Position numbers and translations under genes: made by a program. Shown here piece after piece: positions 1 to 11,881 of a stretch of DNA of 64,000 nt. This DNA comes from Thinopyrum elongatum (lineage: Eukaryota; Streptophyta; Magnoliopsida; Poales; Poaceae). The notes below the pieces were generated by a model that was not told where the DNA came from, searched no databases, and saw only the letters and a list, made by a program, of their open reading frames with translations. Positions within the stretch are counted from its first letter, which is position 1. Each line of letters begins with the position of its first letter. The stretch covers positions 32,818,755 to 32,882,754 of the forward strand of contig CM022299.1 in the NCBI GenBank assembly GCA_011799875.1. The letters are read 5' to 3'.

Positions 1-1086
1 ACAACCAAGTGATCTTGCTGCGAGGTATGAACTCACCCGCCTAACACATCCCTAATCGTTCGTACCCATGTTAGTCATGGCGCACCCCGAAAAGTTAGGT
101 GCCGTGACGGTGCTACACTTGGGAGAACACTATCAACTATGATATTTTTGTGAGAGATCACCCTAATAAAAAGCGACTACTGCGCAATCAAGAAGGGTGC
201 ATCATAAGGGATAAACATCTCAGGCAATTCATAATAGCATGATATGGTATAGCCCTTTCTGACGGAGAAGTCTTGTATTTCTTCGTCTTCGGCATTCGCG
301 TCGGTGTTCACCTTCGCGAAGATTGCCACCACCTTGTCGATGCACCAGATAATATTGCTATCTCTATAGCTAATAAAATAAGTGCATTACACAAGGTTGA
401 CACACAGGTCATTTAAACTGCAATCATATGGCTCCAGCCATCATGCCGAATCATGACACGCAGGTCATGTTAATTAATTTACATCATATAGTCATCTCAT
501 ACATAATCAAATTATTATGAGCACTGCTATACCACATCACATGCACATGCAAACCCTCCTGCAAAACCAAGTTAGACGCCTCTAATTGGTTCATGCAAAA
601 AACTAGTTTTTCGTGGCTTCTAAGGTTTCGAAACAAACCGAAGCTACCAACGTCCATCATCAAGTATTATAATTCAAGTCGCTAGATTAACATTCCAGGG
701 TGTATGAAAGCCGAGACAATAAAATCTCGAGCCCCATACTAAACTTCGTCATACGCATGACCCCCGTGCAGATCATATCTGCATTGCCCTTTCGTCTGCG
801 AAATTTCATCTTTCTTTTTAACTACGATGGAATTCAATGAACTGTTAGCACTTCGTTGATCAATCAGGATCGCGGATTGCCAGAACATTGAAACTCCACC
901 ATGCTGTTATCAAGATCAGAAATATGCAAATTCCAGGGAAGCAACAAGAATATCGGGTAATAGATTTCATCTGCTACCCGCACAAATAATTTTCAGTAAT
1001 AGAACTCATCTACTACCTAATTATATTGTGCAACACCCATACATCTCTATGTATTCTAGATCGCAACCTGCATCTACGCATAGCAC
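1..1086 (-). mobile_element. Copia 5' leader (internal start of left copia copy)
   Basis: This stretch lies directly downstream (minus strand) of an LTR and primer-binding site, so it is the untranslated leader of a copia element whose body continues beyond the window's left edge. Positions about 560-650 resemble the leader of the second copia near 54560-54650 (both have a 'caaaaccaagttagac'-like block followed by a 'cgtggct' block). No coding frame longer than a few dozen codons is seen. Belonging to copia is inferred from this similarity and from the adjacent LTR. Confidence 0.6.
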
Positions 1087-1100
1087 GGCTCTGATACCAC
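1087..1100 (-). other. Primer-binding site, initiator-Met tRNA type
   Basis: The minus strand reads GTGGTATCAGAGCC immediately after the LTR end. TGGTATCAGAGC is the standard plant copia primer site complementary to the 3' end of initiator-methionine tRNA. It shows that the LTR to its right acts as a 5' LTR for the element running off the left edge. Confidence 0.85.
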
Positions 1101-3276
1101 TATAGGGTAACGCAGCAGAAAACAAAAATTTTCCGACCTACGCACCAGCCCAGGACCACTATGGAGACTGCATACAAGGTTTGATCATTTTCGTTACCGA
1201 CTCGTAGCGCAGCGGAAGTAGAGTCGATGACGATCGGCGGTGCAGATTCCCGCAGCTAGGATTTACAACCTCCCAACCGCGAGGATGTATACCCTCGTCT
1301 TCCCTTCGGACAGCCCTCTGGGAGGCGGTCGAACAGTCCCCCGGACGGTGTCGCGGACAGCCCTTCGGGAGGACCTTCAAAACTCGGACAGTCACTCGGA
1401 CAGCCCTTCGGGAGGACTCACAGAACTCGGACTGTCTCTTGGACAGCCCTTCGGGAGGCACTCACGAATAGCCCCTCGGGCACTAAGATCGAAACTACGA
1501 CCTCTCTACAGAGTTGCACACATACGGTGTCATCTATCCGGCAGGGCTTCGCCGTCCAGAACTAGTTCCCACCGAAACCCAGACAGCCTTTCGGCTCTGC
1601 AAAACTATTTCGCGGGGAGGGAGAGAGAAGCCAGATCATGCAATGGCACTTGTATGTGAGAAGGAGTGTGTGTGGAGGGCTGCCCCTCCACCTCTATTTA
1701 TAGGAAATCCCAAGGGGTAGGGTAGTTTTTCACAAAAACCCCAAAACCACATGAATGGAGTCCTTCCACAAGGGCACAAGTGTGAAACCAAGAGACAAGT
1801 GGGGGCTCCAAGGAGGAGCCCCATTGTGGCCGGCCAACACCTTCTAGGGGCCCCCCAAGGGGCCCTCATCCATCCATGTCACCCCCAAAAATATCTTGGG
1901 ACAAAGCCCAAAATAATGGCTTTCCAAAAAGTAACCCAAAAAGCACTTTCACTATTCATGACGACATTTTTCAGCATCCGTTCGAACTAAAAATATTTAT
2001 GTGGGCTTAGAACATTTCCAGTACCCACTAAAATAATTTTCAACGCGTTCTGGAACAATTCCAGTTTAGTGATTTCATCTGCGAAAAGCATCTGAAGCGG
2101 TTCCGGCAGCTCCGGAACATTTCCGGTTTTTCTTCCAGAAAATTCCCAAAAGTTTCTAGAATGATTCTGGCACCCTCCAAGAATTATCAGGCATGTGCCG
2201 AAACCAATTTGACTTAATGGAATACCCCGAAACAACTTTTCAGTTTCACCGAAACTCATCCGGTGTTCTCTCTGCGGAACTTTTCCGCTGTCCGAAACTT
2301 TTTCGGTGTCTGAAACTTTTTCGGTGATTTTCTCTCAGACTCCCTGTCTAGTATTCAGCAGATAGATGACCCTTAAGCGTGTGACCCTATAGGTTCGGTG
2401 AAGTATAGACATGACACGGAACCCCTTTCGATCAATGATCAACATCGGAGCCGTGGACACCCATATTGACCCCTATACCCACACGAATGAATATTCGAGT
2501 GAACCTCCAGTTGCCGTGTGCTATTCCTGTTGCTTCGCGATATGTTACAAATACCCGAGGTGAGACATGTTGGCATTCCCATGGATCAACAACTTGTCCA
2601 CTATGCTAGTTACCTCATTACCGGTATTGTTCTCTTTTCTCATTACCGTGTTCCGGCATCCCCGTGATCAAATCACAAAGTGTCTGGCCAGACGATGATG
2701 GATACCGTAACACCGAGAGGGCCCAGAGATATCTCTCCATCGTCGGAGGAGCAAATCCCAATCTTGAGCTATCAAGTTACTTGACATACTTTCCCATGAA
2801 CCCGTAAGCCGCCGTAATAGCCATCCAGTTACGGATGACGTTTAACAAACCCCAAAGTTCATGAATCAAGCACGAAGAAACTCGATACTCTCATGGTCTG
2901 AGGAATCATGCAAACATTAACCATCTCTGTGTTATTAACCATTAACTTGTGACGAATGAATCTCATAGCATAACATCAATCGGGTCAATTCAACACAAAT
3001 GTTCTTCTAACATTGTGCCCTCAAAGCTGCTGGCATAGACATGCCCATGATTGGGAAAACATAATCATCATGCAACACTTGAGCTAGTCTTAGAGGCATG
3101 ACTAGGAATACTTTTTACCGTTTGTTATTCCACACGTGCACATGGGTTTTCCCCAGAGCCTTTATGGATATACGGGCTCGGGAACCACAGCAGTTATAGC
3201 ATGGAACATAAACATAATTATGAGCAAGGAGATAAATAATAACATTTATTATTGCCTCTAGGGCATATCTCCTACA
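1101..3276 (-). repeat. Copia LTR (2.2 kb) shared by two tandem elements
   Basis: On the minus strand it opens TGTAGGAGATATG and ends CCCTATA beside the primer site. The expected CA end has mutated to TA. The start (TGTAGGAGATATGCCCTAGA...) resembles LTRs of Triticeae copia elements, as recalled. To its right lies the 3' end of a copia pol with a purine-rich tract; to its left lie a primer site and leader. It therefore serves as 3' LTR for one element and 5' LTR for another. Long frames inside it (for example 1240-1659 plus) are not genes. Confidence 0.8.
1305..1475. repeat. Dispersed short GC repeats within copia LTR
   Basis: The block CGGACAGCCCTTCGGGAGG recurs about four times with variants between 1309 and 1460, separated by short CTC/ACT-rich spacers. 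It creates spurious open frames on both strands. Each unit contains the near-palindrome CCCTTCGGG, able to form a small UUCG-type hairpin in RNA. Confidence 0.7.
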
Positions 3277-6200
3277 GACTCCCACTTGCTCTAGAGTCAA
3301 TAATCTAGTTAATGTTAATGCACTTTACACCTATGGCACATTGGTGTAAAATATGCTTCGCATGTGGTATAGCCTGATGTCCAACGGATCTGACGACTTC
3401 AGATCCGTGTGTATCTTTGCATATCCTCGCGTTTTCACGCTTTCACAAAATTCATATTTTGTGTACACCTTGCTTTGTATATGTGTGAATCATTGGTCGA
3501 AACCTGATTCCTCAGACTGAGCTATGGAGCAACTATCTGCAATAGTGTCCCATTGACCAAGCCTTCTTGGAACCATACTAAGTTCATGAATGAACTATAT
3601 GATTAAACAACTTCTTTGTCGCTTCTAAAGCGTCAACATACTTAGCCTTTGTTATAGAATTCGCCTCAGTATCTTGTTTGGAACAATTTCCAACTACCGT
3701 GCCACCATATTGTGTATTGCACAAAACCCTTAACTTTAATCGAAAATCGCTTGGAGCATGGATAAAGACTGTATCGATGTAACCTTTTACAACGAACTCT
3801 TCATGATCTCCGCTTGCGAGAAAACATGTCATCAGTGCTACTATAGTACTGAGTGACCCTTTTTCACTGTTGTCCCATGATCAGTACTTTTGATCACTTT
3901 GGTATCTATACTCGCAACAACTTTGGAGTATTGGACATATCTGGTTGTTTTTACATACCATGGAATACATGATTAATCCAAACATGAAGGTGTGTGGAAT
4001 CTCCATCATGTATTTTGCTCATCAGTGTTTTTGGGACACCGAGTCTTGCAAAAACTCTTTCCATGTGACTTCGGCAAGAATCACTCCTTGGCGTTTTAAA
4101 TGCTAAAAAGTTTTAGCATCTTGTCAATATGTATTCATTGCTTAGCCTTATTAGGCAAATCTATCTCCATAGATCATTATGCCTAATATTGAGGCCATTT
4201 AGCCCAAGCACTTCATCGAAAAACTATTTTCAAATGAAGTCCTAATTCGTGTCAAGAAATTTATTTCCAATTAACAATGTGTCTAGCACACAACGTTCTT
4301 AGAAATATTATTATGCTCCCACTTACTTTCTTGAATCACAAGCATCTTCGTTACCCATTGATGAAGTCAAAACCCTTTTGACCAATCCATCAAAACACGA
4401 AGATTCCAACTCCATTTTGCTCTCTTCTGTCCATTGCTGGAACTCTGAAGTTTGCATAGTTACTAGCATCCTTTGGACTGACAAAATACCTTGGACTGTA
4501 GCACATGCAAGTCCTTGGTTTCATTTGCATCAGATGGAAATCTTTTTGTCATCCATGTTTCATATCTCATGATTGAAATATGTATCAATTACTAGTTCAA
4601 CTCGAACCAACTTTAAGCTTCGCTATGATGAAACAACCTCATCATAGTCAACTCCTTGAACTTGTTATTGCAACAAGTCGAGCTTTATGGATAAAACATT
4701 TTATCCACATCAGTTTATAGTTCCATAAAAGTTCGTTAGACTCTAAGTTTTCCGAAGGGGTCATCAAGATATGATCTTGAATCATTTATATGGAAACTAT
4801 CTCGGATTATATTGGCATTTAGCCAATCCCGGAGTCAGGGCCCATCAACGCTTCCTTGTGTATCGTAGGTATACTATTGTCTAACAACAATATCTCGTCT
4901 GCGCACCTGAGAGGTTTGCACGAGCCTTGCCTACGTGGTTTAGCTGCAAGTTCGACCGAAGTCCATACATTTTATTGTAGAGACTTCCGTATCAGTCCTA
5001 GTAGGAAATTCCGGAATCACTTCCAAGGATCCTTTCCTTTGACCTGATGACGAAGATACTGGTTATCTCGTCGAGTTGCACTGTCCTCCCACTCACCTTT
5101 TGCAAAGAACAATTCTCTTTAAAAGCAGACCGTTTTGTGGCAAAAACTTTTGCCTCGGTATAGTGGTGGGGGAATACCCAATGACTTGGGATAACCTACA
5201 AAGTAGCACTTGTCTGATTTGGAATAGGTTTGTAACCTTTTACACAAGCCCCATATTCCAAATGTTAAGAAAAGATATAACATGGTTCGGCGTACCATAC
5301 CATGGTGTCATTTCAACAGACCCGATGGAGCTCTTTTCAGTGTAAAAGCCGCAGTCTCTAAAGCATCACTCTTTAAAAGGGATAATGGCAAATTTATTTA
5401 TGTCATCTTTGATCTTACCATGTCATAAATGGTTCGATTACATTTTCACGGACTTTCCACTTGCAGTGGTGTTCCGGGAGGTGCAAGTTATGAAACCCCT
5501 TTCACAACTCATCAGACATTCGCTAAACTTGTAACTCAAATATTCTTTTCTGCAATCGAATTGTAGAAACATAATCTTCTTGTTACAATAACTTCTACTT
5601 CATATTTGAAAACCTTTTGAATGAATTCAAAAGATCCAGACTTACGTCCCATCAAGTAAATATCCACATATCTACTTGAGTCATTTCTGAAGATAGATAA
5701 ATCCACTACTTGCAACAATATTTATTGGACTACATACATCAAAATGTATGATCACCAATAAGTTCTTTGCTCGTTCCTTATGGCCTGTGAACGGTATTTC
5801 AGTCACTTCTCTTTTCGGAGGAAAGTTGCAAGTGTCAAATGATTCAAAATCAAATGACTTCAAAATCCATCATAATGGAATTTATCCATGCGGGTTTCTC
5901 CAATGTGACCAAATGCAGTGCCACACTTGTGTGGTATTCTTTATGATATTTAGCGTCAGTGTTATGGATGTATCATATTACCATCAATATTCATAACATA
6001 CGTCCCATCGAGGATGGAAGCATGGCCCTTCATGTTATTCATAATACTGAACAACAATTGTTCTTTTTATGAACAACCTTTTTGCAACAACATTGTGCAA
6101 GGGGCTAGAGTGTAAAACTCTAAAATGAATTATGAATGTAAATCCAGAGGTAATATATTATTATCAATATTCATAACATACATCTCATTCATAATGAAAG

Positions 6201-7375
6201 TATGGCCCTTATGTTAATCATAACACCGAACATCAAAAGTTCTCTTATGAACAACCTTCTTGCAAGATACCTTATGCAAAGGGCTAGAGTGTGAAACTCT
6301 AAAATGAATTATGAAATTAAATACATAGGTAATACACCGATGGAAGGTATAGTAACATTTACTATGTCCCATGTGTGTATGTCAACCTCATTCCTGGCTA
6401 GTCTTTCAGGCCATAGTAGTTCTTACATCGAGTTGCAACAGAATGCAATCGAGCGGGTATCTTTGTGATTGTCTCACAATACCCAAGAATTAGTGATTAA
6501 CATGTTTAACCATAATTCCCAAGAACTATATCTTTTACCAGCCTTCTATACATCAAAAACTTGATACATCATTTACAGAGCTGGATATTCCAGTCTCTTC
6601 TTTTTGCCTTTATACTTCTAACAGTTTAACTTTTAGTATTTCTCCTACTCTCAGAAGAAGCACCCAACTTAAGAGTGGCGTTAGCCTCGGACTTCCTAGG
6701 TGTGAAAGTTTCACTAACACCCTTCGGACACTCCTTTCTCTTAAGTTGTTGTTTTATTCACCTTTTATCCTATGATAGGCGTTATTCTGTGATCCCTCTC
6801 TTATCAGTCTAATGCATAGTAAACTTCTTTGACTAATAGTTTGCAAACAAACATTGCTTTGGATATCTCATATCTTTTAGCCTTTGTCTGTCTCTGAAAA
6901 TGATTTTCAGATTCCATGAATATCACATAACTATCCAAACTTTCGAAGTTCGGGTCTCATGAAAACAAACATATTGCACTTGACTGAAACGGAATTCTAG
7001 CTTTTGGATCGAAGGACGAGAGTCACATGATCCATAGCATAAGCGAGAGAATACCAAAGTATGCGATAGGACAAAGTCCTTCTTGGCACTCTTGAGGACA
7101 ATCCTCACATTACGTTACCAACCGTCAAGTTTTAACCAAATATTTAACAGCTATTCAATTTTAATAGGGAAGGTGGAAACGCGAGCCATTATTCTACAAC
7201 TATTATGCATATAACACTTAGACAGTGTTCACAATTAATTGCACTGAGAATTAAACAAGATAATTCTACAGTGCGCTCCCACTCAAATCAATATCTCTCA
7301 TAATTGATTGTGAGTGATTCAAGACCCGTGTTTTGATTATTCGTCATTGATGTTAGTCACCACTGATGACGAAAA
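3277..7375 (-). pseudogene. Degenerate copia gag-pol (BARE/Angela-like)
   Basis: Minus-strand copia polyprotein, heavily decayed. Reading right to left: a gag start near 7150 (a MARVST-like beginning, then LLNIWLKLDG and RIVLKSAKKDF); pre-integrase and integrase remnants at 5536-5863, including SFDTC and IYLQK fragments; then an RNase H remnant at 3584-3832 with SKQDTEANS...KAKYVDALEA, typical of copia RNase H. The reverse-transcriptase zone (about 3900-5000) has no continuous frame. A purine-rich tract at 3277-3292 precedes the 3' LTR. Multiple stops and frameshifts rule out function. The right end meets a gypsy integrase near 7375 without a recognisable LTR. Confidence 0.75.
5981..6340 (-). 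repeat. 180-bp tandem duplication inside copia pol
   Basis: Two adjacent units begin at 5984 and 6164 (TCAATATTCATAACATAC...), a period of 180 bp or exactly 60 codons. Both contain the 'gggctagagtgtRaaactctaaaatgaattatga' region in diverged form. It lies in the part of pol between protease and integrase. Confidence 0.75.
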
Positions 7376-8518
7376 TCTCAACCGGTTCAATAACAAGTGA
7401 ATAATTCATAGGCATTTCCTGACGTCTACCAATATTACCAATTCTTTGACATTCATCACAGGATAAGACAAACTTACGGGCATCCTTAGAAAGAGTAGGC
7501 CAATAAAAACTAGATTGCAATACCTTGTGTGCAGTTCTATCTCCCGCATGATGCCCTCCATAGGCTTCAGAGTGACATTTCCCTAGGATTTGTTTCTGTT
7601 CATGCTCAGTTACACAACGTCTAATAATACCATCTACTCCTTCTTTATAAAGACATGGGTCATCCCAAAAGTAATGTCTTAAATCATAGAAGAATTTTTT
7701 CTTTTGTTGGTATGTGAAACTAGGTGGTATAAATTTAGCAACAATATAATTAGCATAATCAGCTTACCAATGAGTATTATGAGAAGCATTTATGACAGCT
7801 AGTGGTTCATCAGGGAAGCTATCATCAATAGGTAGTGGGTCATCAAGAATATTTTCTAACCTAGACAAGTTATCAGCTACGGGGTTCTCAGCTCCTTTCG
7901 TATCAATGATGTGCAAGTCAAATTCTTGTAGAAAAAGAACCCACCTAATGAGTCTAGGTTTAGCATCTTTCTTTTCCATAAGATATTTAATAGCAGCATG
8001 ATCGATGTGAACAATTACTTTAGAATCAACAATGTAAGATCTGAATTTATCACAAGCAAACACAACTGCTAAGAATTCTTTTTCAGTAGTAGCATAATTT
8101 CTTTGGGCACTGTCTAGATTTTAATTGCATAATGGATAACATTTAATTTCTTATCAACTCTCTGTCCTAGAACAACACCAACAGCATAATCACTAGCATC
8201 GCACATAATTTTAGAAGGCAAGTTTCAATCAGGTGGTTGAACAATAGGTGCAGAAGTTAAGGCTTTCTTAAGTGTTTCAAAGGCTTCTACACAATCATAA
8301 TAAAAAAAATGGAACATGCTTTTGTAAAAGATTAGTAAGAGGCCTAGAAATTTTAGAGAAGTCTTTAATAAACCTCCTATAGAAACGAGCATGACCAAGG
8401 AAACTACGAATACCTTTAGTGTCTTTAGGACATGGCATTTTCTCAATTGCATCAACTTTAGCTTTATCCACCTCAATACCTCGCTCAGAAATTTTATGCC
8501 CCAAGACAATACCTTCAT
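7376..8518 (-). pseudogene. Gypsy RNase H and integrase N-terminus, truncated
   Basis: Minus strand, downstream of the RT frame. 8518-8225 continues the RT connection after a frameshift and ends at a TGA where the family normally has Trp. 8063-7764 is RNase H-like ([20 protein letters not shown], then [11 protein letters not shown]). After a TAA near 7764 the frame continues into an integrase zinc-binding domain: GGHHAGDRTAH (H,H) about 7545 and CDECQRIG (C,C) about 7455. The sequence leaves the gypsy pattern shortly after a YSLVIEP-like segment near 7380, so the integrase core and the 3' LTR are missing. The loss is probably a deletion against the neighbouring copia. Confidence 0.8.
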
Positions 8519-9431
8519 TCACCATAAAGTGGCACTTCTCCCAATTCAAGTGAAGATTAGTTTGTTCACATCTCTGCAAAACTCGATCAAGGTTGCTTAA
8601 GCAATCATCAAAAGAAGTTCCATAAACGAAAAAATCATCCATGAAAACCTCAACAATCTTTTCACAAAAGTCAGAGAATATACCAGTCATACATCTTTGA
8701 AAGGTAGCAGGTGCATTGCATAAACCAAAAGGCATACGTCTATAAGCATAAGTTCCAAAAGGACAAGTAAAGGTGGTTTTCTCTTGATCAGGTTGTGATA
8801 CAGGTATTTGAGAGAAGCTAGAATATCCATCAAGAAAGCAAAAGTGTGTGTGCTTAGATAATCTTTCTAGCATTGGATCAATGAAAGGCAGAGGGTAATG
8901 ATCTTTTCTAATAGCTTTATTTAATTTTCTAAAATCAATTACCATTCTATAGCCAGTAATAGTTCTTTGTGGAATAAGTTCATTTTTATCATTAGGAACA
9001 ACAGTAATGCCTCCTTTCTTAGGGACACAGTGAATAGGACTTACCCATCTACTATCAGCTATAGGATAAATTATACCTGCTTCTAGAAGCTTTAATATTT
9101 TAGTTCTTACCACTTCTTTCATCTTAGGATTCAATCGTCGTTGATGATCAACGACGGGTTTAGCATCAGGTTCCATATTAATCTTGTGCTGACAGAGAGT
9201 GGGACTAATGCCCTTAAGATCATCAAGAGTATATCCAATAGCAGCACGATGCTTCCTCAAATTTTTTAATAATCTCTTTTCTTCATGTTCTATCAGGTTA
9301 GTACTAATAATAACATGATATATCTTTTTCTCATCAAGATAAGCATATTTCAAAGTGTCAGGCAATTGCTTTAATTCAAACACAGGATCACCTTTAGGTG
9401 AAGGAGGACCTCCTAGAGTTTCAACAGGCAA
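8295..9431 (-). pseudogene. Gypsy reverse transcriptase (Athila-like)
   Basis: A 378-codon frame on the minus strand covers the RT palm and fingers. Visible motifs in order: PVVDHQRRLNPKMKEVV entry region, WVSPIHCVPKKGG, RMVIDFRKLNK, HYPLPFIDPMLERL, FCFLDGYSSF (first catalytic Asp), MPFGLCNAPATFQRCM, then EVFMDDF (the YxDD box as FMDD) and SFLGHARFYRRFI. It synthesises cDNA from element RNA in intact relatives. The upstream protease frame joins it through a frameshift near 9470, and a slip in the A-run at 8300-8311 breaks the downstream RNase H. The FMDDF box and the tRNA-Asp primer site fit the Athila lineage. Confidence 0.88.
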
Positions 9432-10258
9432 ATTTTGTTTAAGGATAGGTTGTTGTTCAAAGAATATTTTATTATTTCATTTCTTTCATGCAAGTGCATA
9501 TCATTTTCATGGTCTAGCAAATATTGTTCTAGTGGATCAGTAGGAGGCACATCAATAGAAGCAAGACCAATTATTTCATCCTTACTAGGTAATTCTTTAT
9601 CACGAGGATGTCTACGAAACTTAGAGAAATTGAACTCATGAGACATATCACCAAAATTGACACTGACAGTTTCTTTATGGCAATCTATCTTAGCATTGAC
9701 AGTGTTCAATAATGGTCTACCAAATATTATGGGACAAAAATCATCTTGTGGAGAACCAAGAACTAGAAAATTAGTGGGGTATTTTATTTTCCCACACAAG
9801 ACTTCAACATCCCTAACAATCCCAAGTGGTGTGATGGTGTCCCTATTTGGAATTTTAATAGTAACATCTATGTCTTCTATTTCAGCAGGTGCTATATCAT
9901 TCATAATTTCTTGATATAAGGTAAAAGGAATAGCACTAGCACTAGCACCCAAATCACATAAAGCATGATAGCAATGATCTCCAATTTTAACTGAGACAAC
10001 AGGCATGCCAACAACAGGCTTATTCTTATCTTTAGTATCGAGTTTGGCAATTCTAGCAGCTTCATCACAGAAATAAATAACATGACCATCTATATTATCG
10101 ACTAAAAGATCTTTAACTATAACAACACTAGGTTCTACTTTAATTTTCTCAGAGGGTTTAGGTACTTTAATATTACTTTTGTGAACCACTGTTGACACCT
10201 TAGCATGTTCCTTTATCCTAACAGGGAAATGTGGTTTTTCAATATAAGCAGTAGGCAC
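9413..10258 (-). pseudogene. Gypsy aspartic-protease region
   Basis: A 281-codon minus-strand frame. The protease core has CDLGASASAIPF, where DLGAS replaces the usual DTGA/DSGA, followed about 75 residues later by IIFGRPLLNT, the conserved flap-proximal block of Athila-type proteases. The C-terminal part (DPLEQYLLDHEND) is a linker leading toward RT. It normally matures Gag-Pol. The frame runs out before RT because of the frameshift near 9470. Confidence 0.8.
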
Positions 10259-10331
10259 AACTGGGTCAACATTGCAAATGATAGTTTCATCTTTACCTAT
10301 AACTAGCTCCTCAATCTTTTCTTTAGGGAGA

Positions 10332-11161
10332 TTAACATGAGTAGCAAATGATATTTAAACCACTTCTTTTAGGGAGATCAACATGAGTAGCAAATGGTTC
10401 ACAAAAAGAGGCTACTATCTCAGAGTCAAGTCCATATTTAGTGCTAAACTTGTGAAAAGCATCAGTATTCATAAAACATTTAACACAATCAAACTCAAGC
10501 TTAATACCTGGCTCTTTACCTTTGTCGAGTTCCCAATCTTCGGAGTTGCGTTTAATTCTTTCCAAAATATCCCACCTGAATTCAATAGTCTCCTTCATAA
10601 AAGAACCAGTACAAGAAGTATCGAGCATGGATTGATCATTACGAGGAAGCCGAGCATAAAAATTCTGTATAATAATTTCTCTTGAGAGCTCATGATTGGG
10701 GCATGATTATAACATTGATTTAAGCCTCCCCAAGCTAGAGCGATACTTCCTCCTTCACGAGGCCAAAAATTATATATATAATTCTGATCACGATGAACTA
10801 GATGCATAGGATTAAACTTTTGGTGAAATTCCAATTTCAATCGATTCCAATCCCAAGCTCCAATATCATCATATGGCCTATACCATGTCAATGCTTTCCC
10901 CCCCAAAGATAAAGGGAAAACCTTCTTCTTGACTTCATCTCCGGGTAAACCTGCAATCTTAAATAATCCACAAACTTCATCCACATAGATTAGGTGCATA
11001 TGAGGATGTAGTGTTCCATCTCCTGCATAAGGATTAGCTAGCAGTTTCTCTATCATACCCGAAGGAATTTCATAACCAATATTTTCAGTAGGTGCAGTGG
11101 GTTGAGGGGAAACTCTTTGTGTTTCCTGTCGAGGTGAAGATACCCTGAACAAACCCCTCAA
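10332..11161 (-). pseudogene. Gypsy gag remnant
   Basis: The 11161-10595 frame holds a retrotransposon Gag core (PHMHLIYVDEVCGLFKIAGL, then LSLGGKALTWYRPYDDIGAWDWNRLKLEFHQKF), the alpha-helical capsid region that packages element RNA. 10628-10332 is a later part in another frame. The sequence 10320-10400 contains a local duplication (AGGGAGATYAACATGAGTAG, twice) that breaks the frame between gag and protease. Frameshifts make it non-functional. Confidence 0.75.
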
Positions 11162-11253
11162 AGGATTGTTTTCTATAGTAACAAGTAACAGTAAATTTCA
11201 GCATGTTATATAAATTTTTCCTAACCAATTTTCACTTACCAAGAGTGCTTCAC

Positions 11254-11271
11254 TCCCCAGCAATGGCGCCA
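11254..11271 (-). other. Primer-binding site, tRNA-Asp type
   Basis: The minus strand reads TGGCGCCATTGCTGGGGA, matching the tRNA-Asp primer site (TGGCGCCGTTGCCGGGGA) used by Athila/Tat gypsy elements. It lies 11 bp inside the LTR edge at 11283. Confidence 0.85.
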
Positions 11272-11282
11272 GAAAAGAGTCT

Positions 11283-11881
11283 TGATGACCCACAAGTATA
11301 GGGGATCAATCGTAGTCCTTTCGATAAGTAAGAGTGTCGAACCCAACGAGGAGCAGAGGGAAATGACAAACGGTTTTCAGCAAGGTAATTTCTGCAGGCA
11401 CTGAAATTGTCGGTAACAGGTAGTTTGATTGCAAGATAATTTGTAACAAGTAACGAGTAGCAATAGTAATAATAGGTGCAGCAAGGTAGCCCAATCCTTT
11501 TTGTAGCAAAGGACAGACCAAAATAATCTCTTATAGTAAGCAAGGCGTCCCTGAGGACACACGGGAATTTCATCTAGTCACTTTCATCATATTGGTTTGA
11601 TTTGCGTTTGCTACTTTGATAATTTGATATGTGGGTGGACAGGTGCTTGGGTGCTGTTCTTACTTGAACAAGCCTCCCACTTATAATTAACCCCCCTCTC
11701 AAGCGTCCGCAACTACGAAAGAAGAATTAAGATAAAATCTATCCATAGCCTTAAACATGTGGATCCAAATCAGCCCCTTATGAAATAGCGCATAAACTAG
11801 GGTTTAAGCTTCTGTCACTCTAGCAACCCATCATCTAATAACTAGTCCACAATGCATTCCCTTAGACCCAAAGATGGTGAA
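11283..11881 (-). repeat. Gypsy 5' LTR, inner part (split by element A)
   Basis: The LTR's 3' end (minus ...GGGTCATCA) abuts the primer site. The LTR continues without break at 18745 once element A and one GTGAA copy are removed. Together the two parts make about 1.5 kb. Confidence 0.75.
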
